Shown here piece by piece: positions 11,501-22,200 of a DNA stretch of 64,000 nucleotides. Made by a program: the position numbers and the translations under genes. Source of the stretch: Symsagittifera roscoffensis (Eukaryota > Xenacoelomorpha > Acoela > Convolutidae); assembly GCF_963678635.1 (NCBI RefSeq), contig NC_087065.1, positions 41,915,430 to 41,979,429 of the forward strand, written 5' to 3'. How positions within the stretch are numbered: the stretch's first letter is position 1; each line of letters opens with the position of its first letter. The notes below the pieces were generated by a model. That model saw only the letters and a list, made by a program, of their open reading frames with translations, was not told the origin of the DNA and did no database searches.

Positions 11501-14500
11501 TGAGATCGAAAAATATCTGATAATAATTTTTTTAATGCTAAAATCAACTCCTCTTGAAATACTAGTAATTTTAAACGTTGTTCTAGTTCCTATTTCAATG
11601 GTTAATTTGTTTGAAATTGTCTTTGCTAGTTCTCGAGCGTAGTGCTATTTTCTCTTACACTTTTGTTATCGCAAGTGATGCACAGATCAGATGCGCCTCT
11701 GTTATTGTTCCTAACGGTGTATAAATCGATTTAACTTCCAAGTCTAGTCTTTAACGAATATCAGTGAGTCAGAGATTTGTTTCTGTACTCATTGGAAGTT
11801 TTTAATTCTGATTACGAACTTTTGAAAAAAAAATAATTTCACTGCTTCGAGTGGTTGTAGTTTTAAAATGAGCTTTTTGTAGTTTTAAATTTGGTAGCAG
11901 TTTTAAAATGAAGGTCATGTCTACTCTGGGAAACTCATTTTTTCGAAAATTTTGAGAAAAAAAAATTTGTTTCTTATAGTTTTTTTGTTTCGTCATATTG
12001 AAAATGGGGAGGCCTTTGTATTAGGGTAGTTTTAATGTTTTCTTTTTGTTTTGAAGGCAAAATCAGGTACCAAAAATAATCATCGGACTGGGTTGCGTAA
12101 CATCATATTGAAGCCATTTCATTCGAGATTCGGACGACAATAAACAATTTTGGATTTTCGTGTTATTTCGACCGAATAAAGTAATAACTTGTAAAATTGG
12201 TCATTTAGGCTATAAAATTTCATTTTTTTTCCAAACGGAAAATAGTTTTGAAAGCGCTATTTGGCAATTCTCTGGCAAGAATTTTTTTTTATTTAAATTT
12301 TTTTTTTTTTTTTTTTCTTTTTTTGAAGACAACTGTTGTCGATTATGCCTATTTTACTAACTTTTTATGCTTTTGTATAGTTTTATCATCACTCGTACAA
12401 AAAGGTAATTTGAAGAACTTGATCATTTGAAGAACTTTTTTTTGTAATTTTTATGAATATAGTCGAAACATTTTGTGCTACTTGCACAGCAACCGGCTAT
12501 CCTTGTATTAAGTTTGTGTACAGATATAATTATTTTTTGCTTACATGTTCGTGGCATGTTTTTTGTATCGCTCTGTTAAACACTTGCGAAAAATGTTGTT
12601 TTTTTGCTTATGTTAGCGAAAGATTTCAAACCCAGCTGGAAAAAATCATTCGCAACAAAATTCTTCTAAAAAACATGAAATTGTGCTCAAAACGTATGCA
12701 GCCTAGAAAGTAAATAAAAATAGTGGCTATTCTATTCCAAAAATAGGAATAATTTTAGAAAGTTTTAGATTGCAGCGCACGCAAAATATTGACCTGGTCA
12801 TAGTGTGTTCATTGAAAAGATCCTGCAAAGCGCAAATTAACTTCTCAAGATGAGGGAAATTGGCCGCTCAGGACTCATTGATCCTATTTCTGTACCCAGG
12901 GGTCAGCTTAAGCTCTGTATAAAATGTAAAAGTTTTGTGCCTATTCTGTGTGCCTATGGTAGATTTGAGTATATAGAGTACATCTGAATCTAATGACTTC
13001 GGAGCTTGAACTGATATATGGTTCTGTTTTAATTTTTGTGATAGCAAAGGATACAAGAGCTGTGATTTTTTCCTGGCGATAGGAAAGAGGATCATGATGT
13101 TTCAGATGCCCAAATCCGTCGTCGAATATACTTTTTATTGTACAGAAAATGAAGATAGAGGAAGAAAATAGATACAATTTAAATGTAAAAATAATTTTCA
13201 ACGGTTGTTAAATATTCTTATTGTCTTAAACTTGAATGCGCGGCGCCAAAGTTATTTTTATTTCCGAGTAAAGATTCAAGAGTGTTTCAGTGGATTTGGA
13301 ATCATGTCTTGTTTTTTTTTCAATTTTTCTTGCGAACTAATTTCAACAAGATGTATATTGCTCTTCAATATCAAAAAAAAGGTACGAAATGTGGATTTCT
13401 TTTTACGTGCCAATAAGCGTAGTGGTCATTGACATTTAAGGTGGCTAAAACGTGATCTAGTTTTTTTTTGCTTGATCCAGCTAAAATTTGATTTTTGACC
13501 GTTTGACTTCTGATTTATTTTTAATTTCAATTCAAATTTATTTGCTAAAATGCAGGCAAATTACGTTATTTACAATAAAGCGAAAATGGTGCAAAAAATA
13601 CTTGAATGACTTGCAAGTTCGAAAAAGGCTTCGATATTTAGATTTTCATCCGGAATGAAAAATTACATATTGATCCAATTTTCTCTAATTGGGCTAAAAC
13701 AATATGAGAGCTTCAGCATGATATATAGGTTACATGTCATTTTGCCCCAAGTCAACTTGTACCAGCCCAACTTGTCCGATTCCAACTTGCCCCAGATGAC
13801 AACTAGTCCAATGCCATCTTGTCCCATATAATAAAAAATGAAACTTGCCCCATTTCTTTGATATCCTCGTAGAACATAATGTCGGCATAAAGATGAAAGA
13901 CTTTTTTGTTGAACAATTAAGCTTGAAACAAAATGCGGAATCATTTAAACATGCGCTGAATCAAAATGAGTTCAAAGCATGCATGAACAAAATGAAAGCG
14001 GCAAAATTTCAATGCAATTTTCATGTCGAGTTAAATATTTCCAAAGATTGATTGCTGATTTTGTAAGCTTCTATAGCATAGTTAATAGTGCACAACACTC
14101 TTAATCAAGAAGTCAAGAGTTCAAAACTTGAAGAAGTCAAACAATTTTAGTATGAAATCGATGAAATGGAAAACCGCAGGTACTGCCTCGCCCCTTAAAC
14201 CCCCCTATACTGGGTAACCCAGAATAGGGGGCGGGGTGAGGGAAAGAGCAAAATTATTGCAGTATTGGCCTTTATCATCTCTCAAAATTTGGAACCTGTA
14301 CGATGGCTATAAGTTGAAAAAAGTGGTGATTTTTTAAAAATCAATTAAAAATGCAACAAAATGCCGACAATTAAGTGGAAATTATGCCGACAATTTAAAA
14401 ACTACGAAAGAGTTAAATGAGCTAGTGCATATAAATAGTCAACAACATGGTCTTTGTTGAAATTACTAGAAATGTTTTTGATTTTTTCATGAATGTCCCG

Positions 14501-16216
14501 ATATTTCTTCCGCCCTTGATTCTGTGTTCCCCCCATAGCCTTCAAAATGTTGAACTTCTGGTTTGCTGAGTCAATTTGAATCTTATTAAGAAAGTGTAGA
14601 GGCTTGGGTGGCTCCCTTGAAATAATGCTGTCACTCCAAGATGCCAACCTTCAACGGCGTTTGTCGTTCGTATCAAGCCTTCCGCTGCTTCTTGGGAATG
14701 GTTCCAGAGACTCATAGGGAATAACGGTTGCCTGCTTTTTCGCCCTTTATATAACTTCTCTGAAAGTATGAGGCAAGTTCGTCAATTTTATCTGACAGGC
14801 TTTGCTCAAGATCTAATCTGTCCACCACATGCTCAATCTCCTCAATGACGCTCTCGAACGATTGTTCCACTAAATCAGTTGGAACAAAACTGAGAGCGGG
14901 TATTAAACGCAGTGCCAAGCTTAGCTCGCAGTTGTTTTCATAGGCATTCTTTAAGCCTAGCTCGTTAATTTTGCGTAAAAAGGCCTGGCAGAGGTGAAAG
15001 TAACAGCCTTTGATTGAAGACTCTGGAAACGCACTTGTAAAGGCGTTTACGGCAGCTCGTTCAAAATCTAGAAGGATCCTCGATGGTTGCGCGTTATCAG
15101 AGACAGAGGTGATGGCTTTCAGGAATTTTGAATACGTCTGTTCAGTTTTGTTTGGCAGTAGAGCATAAAGGCATGGTGGGTAAAATCCACCGATTTGAAT
15201 ATGAATGGTATAAAGCTGGTAAAATTGCATTGGGCAAATTTTGAATGTGCCGTCGCAAAGCCAAAGAGAATTGTGAACTCGGAGGGCATGAACATTATCT
15301 CGATCACCGAAAATCAAAATTCGCTCTGGATCCATAACTCCACTGTCGAATAAACAGAAATCAAAATATTCCATCGGAATTATGAAATGCCTGTCTTTAA
15401 TGATTGGCATGGACGGGACAAAGTTCTGTTTCTGGCGGTTAAGAGTTCTGTTTATTGCTGCACGACTGGGCAAGGATAATTGAACAGCTTTCTCATCAGT
15501 TACTTCCTGGAGACAAGTGGCAATTATACTACTACTAACAGGTACAATTTGCTGCCTGGCCTCTTTTTTCATTTGATGCATGATCTGGTTTGCCTCAATT
15601 TTCCCAGGTCTAACATCGTGGCTGTGCTCATTTTTTGTTGAGACGAGTTCATCTCCTGCTGTGACGGCGAGCATGCGGCATTTGTGTGAACTGTATCTTG
15701 CGCATCTCCAGTGCTCAGTAGTTTTTGTCGTCTGCTTTTTTGTGAAATCGTGTCCGTCAATAATTAGCGTTCGTTTGTTTCGTTGAGATATTCCCCGCGT
15801 AAGTTGACTCATAGTATTTATGTTGAAGTATTTAAGTGGATGTTTAAGAACGAAATAGTAAACAATGAAGAAAAATGAAAGACTAGCCGTGTTTCATTTT
15901 GTTTCAAAGGCGCTAATTGTGGATTATTGTCAAAGTTTGGCGTGTAATTACCAAAAATTATGGTTTTTTAAGCTCAGCTTCGAATATTTTCGATTAGAGT
16001 CTTTTGTTATCTCGAAACGAGTCCAGTGTACATTAGCACTTGCTGGTCCTCAATTTGAACATCAATGAATCAAGTAAAAGTGTTAAGTATGGGATAAAAC
16101 GGCATAGCACAAAATGTCATGTGGGGCAAGTTGGCATAGGACAAGTTGCCATGTAGGGCAAGTTAGTATAGGACAAGTTGGCATAGGGCCAATTGACTTG
16201 GGGCAAATAGTCCTGA

Positions 16217-16283
<67 letters not shown>

Positions 16284-19200
16284 TGGGACTTTCAGAGATT
16301 CAAAAAAAGTCAAGTCTTTCGAGTTCATTACACTTTTCCATTTTTTGGCTGTTCTGATTTTTGAGTTCAATTAAGTTTTTATCAAATGATGCATTTTTTC
16401 AAATCTATTTAGTTTTATGAAGAGTCAATGAACGTACTGATACGTAGAAGGACAACATAAAAGGATGATTTTTTCTGGAAAAGTCTCAAATTTGAATCAG
16501 GCGCGAATTTGATTTTTCGCTGATTGATTTTTTCCCTTCTTTTTTTTGTTGGAAGGAAGGCAACCTCCTATCGAACAGCAAAAATGTAAAGGTCGCGAAA
16601 AACGTGATCGAGTTCTAATTTCGAAAGTGGATATTAATTGTCAGCTCTTCCAGCGAAATAAAACTTTCGTCTATTGATCCAATTTTCAGTTGATTTAATA
16701 GAAAGAAAATCTCATTGATTAATTGATCTTGAAATTCAAAGAAATTTTAAGGCCATTTAATTTTTCCTTGAATCATTTTTTATTCGGTTTCCTTGCGTTG
16801 ATTGATTGTTTTCCAGCAGTTTGTTAGAGGTTTTAACCAAAAATATAGTTTTCAAAAACTGGAAGATTTCAGGTGTAATAAATTTTTTGAATATACTAAA
16901 ACTAGAAAATTCAAAAATATATATCTAGTTTTTTCAGGATCCTTGTTCCTCAACTTTTTTCCAGTTCGCTGTTAGTTACTTTTTATTGTTGATTGTTCTG
17001 TACTAAATATTTTTTCACAAAGCTTATTTGGTCCTACTGATTTTTCTGGCTGAATTTTTGGCCGGATTTTCAATTCTTTAGATTTGTTTCTTCCTGGTTA
17101 CGTTCTGATGATACGTTTGACATAATGATTAAGTTCATTTAGTCCCGGCCCAAAACAAATTCATCAAAATTAATTTCCTGTCACGAAAATGTTCCTATCA
17201 CAGATATTGAGTACTACCGTTTCCTTGGAGAATCTGGGCAGAGAAGCGCAGGACCGGAAATAGCAGAGGAAGCTTCTTTCGCAGCAGCTCTCCGATCACT
17301 TACTCGAATAGCAGATAATCGAATTTAGCATCGAGTCTGCGCTCTGAATCAGGAACTCTTCGTTGCCGAGTGAGATCCTCAGGACTATTGAAGTACAAAA
17401 TAATTTGGAAAAATCTTATTCATAGTTTCTCTAGTATCCGTGTATTCCGCAAATTATTGATCGGAAATCTGGCTCGTCTCTTTTTAAGCCATTCACCGAT
17501 GAAGTGACTGGAAATATGCATAATACCGAAAAGATGAGTCATCAGAAAAAAAAAACATTTTTCTCTTGACATGAGCATTTAGGCCCGCAGCAACAGCCCA
17601 GCTCTTCTCAACCCACCGGAATGAAACAAATCAGCGACTCCGCGCTTAAAAATCAGGACAATTCCGTCTCGGCGGGACTTATCCCCAGTGTCCTCCTCGT
17701 CAGCGGAAGATGTCTTAAAGTTTTTATTTTCCTCAGTAAAGGCTAGGTCTTTATTGACTCAACGCAGATTTGGGGGAGAAAATTCGCCTGATCACAACTA
17801 GCCGGCATATAAACCGGGACCCGGAACTAGCGGTACTTTACTCCAAGAGCTCAGGTAGGGCGACAGCCAAAGTCCAGACTCAACCAAAAGTGACATCTAC
17901 CGCCAAGGCGACATCATTGGCAAAAACGGTGAAACGCCCACCAGCAACTACTCCGAAGCAAGACCAGACAGAAAGGGAAAAGAATCGTTACCTTTGGAAA
18001 CAGACCGAGAACTCCAGACGGCGTTGGCACCTCCCGACGTAGGGTCGGTAGATGACGCCGGATCGGCGGTCTCATCAGGTGCGGCGACAAGGATTTCAGG
18101 GAAAGCGAAGAAGCAAAGTCAGTTCTTCAACAGTGCCCTCAAACACTCCGTCAAGGAGTTATTCGAAAAAATTCCATTCCAAGGAGCCACAAAATCAAAA
18201 CAGTTTTGTCGTCCAAGATTTTGTCCCCATCGCCGTCTCCCAAAAGAACCCCAACAAAAATTGGACGTCCTCAATTCGCTTCCTTAGAGCGGAAACAAGT
18301 GCCGAATTAAAATGGAAAACTTTTTACTTATCCATAAAATTCTGCAGAGCTTCATCTGCATTCGGCAAAGCATTTTTTGAAATCGGTAACAAAAGATTGC
18401 TAAGTTGTTCAAATGAGCCAATGAACTTATTCGTCGCGGAATTCTTCGCGCTCGTTGTCATTTAACGCCTAAATGAGAGTCCTCTATATCTGCGTTGGTC
18501 AAGATATGGGATGTGTTAGGCAAAACTTTTCGGTTTTCTACACGCTGCGGGGTCTGCAGAATTCAACGTCTTGAACGGCAGAAATCGGTTCCAATCAAAA
18601 CGCAGTATTAGATTTATCGCCACATCGGGCCAAACTCGCAACTAAGGCGGCACAGAAATCAGCCAATTAGTAGACTTGAATGTTAAAATGTCCCCACCAC
18701 AAGAGGGTGACATGAACAAAAACATTTTGCAGCCGCACCGCAAGAGGGCTTTAATTTATGTGGAAGTCATTCTGATTCGTTGTACGCAGACATGCACGCA
18801 GATTTCACGAATATCTATAAGCAAGCAGGCAAAAACTAGTACATCAGAAATTATTCCCGGCTCTATGTTTCTGGATTTTTTTTGATTGAAGCATGGAGCA
18901 ATTCAGCATTCCACCGCAGGCTAAATCAGGACGGAGTAGGCCGACAATTCGATGACGTAACTGCGACAAAGAGGCCTCGTTCACGTCGCAGCAGATAAAA
19001 ATTAGATGTCACCGTACAAACGACTACTAGTACAAGCGACATTACGGAAAAATTGCCCTTGTACCCCGCTCGGATAATGAAGGCCGGTCATCAGGTCGGC
19101 CGGATTGCTCAAGCAAATGTACCCGTAGTCACACCAGGGGGAAGATTTCAACCACTCGCTAACCTTTTTGATGCTGATTTTAGCGAGCTCACCACGGTGG

Positions 19201-22200
19201 ACGTTCAACTTGACCCGATGAGAAAATGTATTTTCAACAAATATAGAAAGGGTGAACAAGTTTTAAACAAATTTGGGTGAAAACTACTCAAGCTTCTACA
19301 ATTCTGCCTTCTTTATTTATGATAGTGTAATCGTGGGCTGTCAAATTGCAATTCATAATTGTCAAAGAAAAGCCGTTATCAACTGCCTACATCGCTCACA
19401 TCCCGGCCAGAAGCCTTAATTGAAGCGGCCGAGTTTTTCTGGTGGCCCTGAATGCATCGAGAGATTCTCGGTTTTTGCTGTGACTACCGAGAATGTTCAG
19501 CCTACGATAAGAACTTAAAAATCATTAAAAGCTTTCAACTCCTCTAATCTTTTGTCAAATCTAACAGATCCCAACGAGGAACTGCAACTGGACGTAGCGG
19601 ACCCTATTCTGCTCAAAAACGGGAAGGAATTGTATGTTTCAGTAGCAAATTTATAGGTTTAAATACTTGTCCACTTTGTCACTCATTCTACGGGTGCAAA
19701 GAAAATGATCCATTTTCTGGAAGGATACATCAAGTATCCCTTAATCCGATTCTGACCGATTCTCGGGGTTGAAAAACAACTTTTTATCCGGATTTTGCAA
19801 GAAAAGATTTGATTTGCACATACGTTCTGTCCTGTTGTAGATCACCGCGGGTGGGGCCTAGTGGAGCGGTCTATCCAGGCTATAAAACGGAAGCTGGGTA
19901 CTATGAAATTAGTCGCATATTTTTTTGACATTCAATCGGCAATTTCGACGATTATTGACGATATGCACTTATATAAACACCGATTTATAGGGTGTTCGTT
20001 CATAAAGCAATTTGGCCGTAAGCCAAACACCGAATTTTCTCTGGCTCGGGACGAGATGTTTTCACGTAATGTAGCGGACAATATCCCTTTGGAACGAGCA
20101 ATTCTCTAGCCAGACCTAACTCGTACATTTTTTGAAGACAAGAGAACAGAATATTATAAACTATTTATTTTTCTCTGGATTGCTTTTTGTATTATGAAAT
20201 AGATAGAACTTTTTTCGAACACTGAGGGGCGGCTTTACAGTTCAGCCTAATCTTGTGATACGTATTTGAAGATATGAGTAGCAGTATTAGCAATGCTTAC
20301 AGCTGAATTGTACAAAAAAGTTTGCAATTTGCCTCTCTCGAGAAACTTATAAAAATGTGTGATAATAAATACTAAGAAAAATCTACATGGTGTTTTGCGA
20401 TGGTAGCCAGTCTGTAGTCTTTTTTATCACGTTACTGTTACATCTCGATTGTGAGAAGATCTTATTGTGAGAAGGGAGAGGTTGTGAATTATTTTATTCA
20501 GGAGTCCCATCTGCACTTGGTTTTTCTTGACCCTCCACAAATCCAGTGCCTGGTACGTTCCACCTGAGGTTTTCAGTTCTACCGGAGGATTTAAGAAGTT
20601 CTAATCAACTCAAAATGATCTATGATCCAAATAAGAATAAAAATTTCAGGGTGGCTCAAAATATACACATCCTGCAAGCCATAATTAAAAATAGCATGTT
20701 TTTGTGTCGGGTATGTCGTACATGATGGTAGTTGAGACAACTGAGTTTGCCTCGCTACAAAGTGCAACGTTTTTTTTTAACATTTTATTTATGAAAATTT
20801 AATTTGTATTTTAGGTTCACATGGTGCATGGATGCCTGTCTAAAGGAGCGCGAAGTGGACTCAAAAAGGGCCAAGGAGATGTGCAACTTCGTACATTCCC
20901 TAAAGAAAGACCAGAGCAGAGTGCTAGGTAGAGTGATAAGAAGGGGTCAATTCTGAGTTCAATTTAAAAAAAAAACGATACGGTCTCGTTTGAGGAAGCG
21001 ATGATTAGAAACCCCGTGTTTCAAAGTGATCAATTTTTTGTCAGCTGTTAATTCTCAGTTTTATGAGTGAAATTAACAATATGACATTTGATGCAAATAA
21101 AAATAGCAATTTTTTTTTTAAGATTAGATCGCAAATTGTGTCAATATTTATGAACGTGAACATGGAACAAGAAAAAGTAAAGAGTTTTCATTGGTAGCAA
21201 TAAGCAGGTTAGAAGCAACAGATGAAAATTCAGATGGCTCATATGAACAAGCTCTCCCTAATTGACCAAGTGAAAAATCCCCCAAACAAACAAAAGACAA
21301 TAATAGACTAATTACGAAGTGAACAATCTCCTCCTAACTTGGTCCAAGAAGTGTCAATTCCGGGGCCTAGGAAATTAGATGGATGCTACAAAAACGAAAT
21401 TAGACGAAATTTATTTTGTACAGATTTGGCATTTTAGACGAAAAAGCTATGAAAAGGAAAGGGCTAACAAAATTTTTTCATAAGAGTCAAGTTTCACAAA
21501 TACAAAAAGAACATAAAATGTCAATACCAATCAAAACAATTAGTTTAAATGAACAAAAAATGTCAAATCGGAGTATTACAAGAGAGTTTCGAATTGAACA
21601 AATTATGCATGATTGACTTGTAAAATTTTTGGCTACCGAAATTTAACTGTTGTCTGCAAACAAATATATTTTTCTCGAGCAATTTGTCTGCAAACAATTT
21701 TAATCTCTCTCACTTTCGTCAATTTTCTCACAATTGCAGATTTGCGAAATCGTCTATATTCCTTTTAAGGAGGCGGAGCAATAAGCAGAATGGTCTAAGA
21801 GCAGAAAAGTACTAAAATACACAAAAACGTTGAATTATATGGTAAAATCAATACGCAACTATTAGAATAAAATATACATCAGTTGGAGTAAGTTAAGTTT
21901 ATTGAGTTTTTTCAAATATTTCGGCAAATTTTAGCGATTCCATTCCAATAAGTATCCAGCGAAATTGGCCGTCCAAATAAGAGTTTTTAAGCCGAAAGTT
22001 CACGAAACGCTCGTTTTTTTTCCGGCGGAGCCTCGCCACGGCAAATTTGTCGAACTTCTACTCTTGACTCCAATTCTTGAATTGTTAACTTTTTTAGGAC
22101 AGTCCTAAAATTTGGTTTTTGAACTCCAATTAGATCGTTCCAGCCTCTGTTCCAGTTTTCGCACTTATTGGTCGTTCGAATATCCACAGGGCGGTCAAAC

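Larger units (their letters stand above)
13735..16213 (-). mobile_element. Mutator-like DNA transposon with iterated inverted ends
   Basis: The left end (13735-13830) and right end (16090-16213) are inverted copies. Both consist of units of about 20 bp built on CAACTTGCCCCA or CAACTTGTCCTATGC, about six per end. The outermost shared string is TTTGCCCCAAGTCAA at 13741 and its reverse complement ending at 16207. Between them lies one - strand transposase reading frame of the MULE superfamily. The element sits in NELFB intron 3 in the antisense orientation. A run of AT dinucleotides begins just outside the right end, so a target-site duplication cannot be read. Confidence 0.75.
9354..20814 (+). 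other. NELFB intron 3, expanded by mobile elements
   Basis: The intron is 11,461 bp. It contains the retroposon tail at 9826-9864, a SINE at about 10240-10460, a modular retroposon at 10690-11705, a Mutator-like element at 13735-16213 and a Gypsy-type remnant at about 17200-20110. In 11706-13730 and 20150-20814 I see nothing beyond AT-rich sequence and one dispersed repeat. Confidence 0.9.

Noticed and set aside
16083-16374. Frames with Tyr-Ile repeats on both strands
   Set aside because: They are products of the AT dinucleotide run plus the MULE end array.
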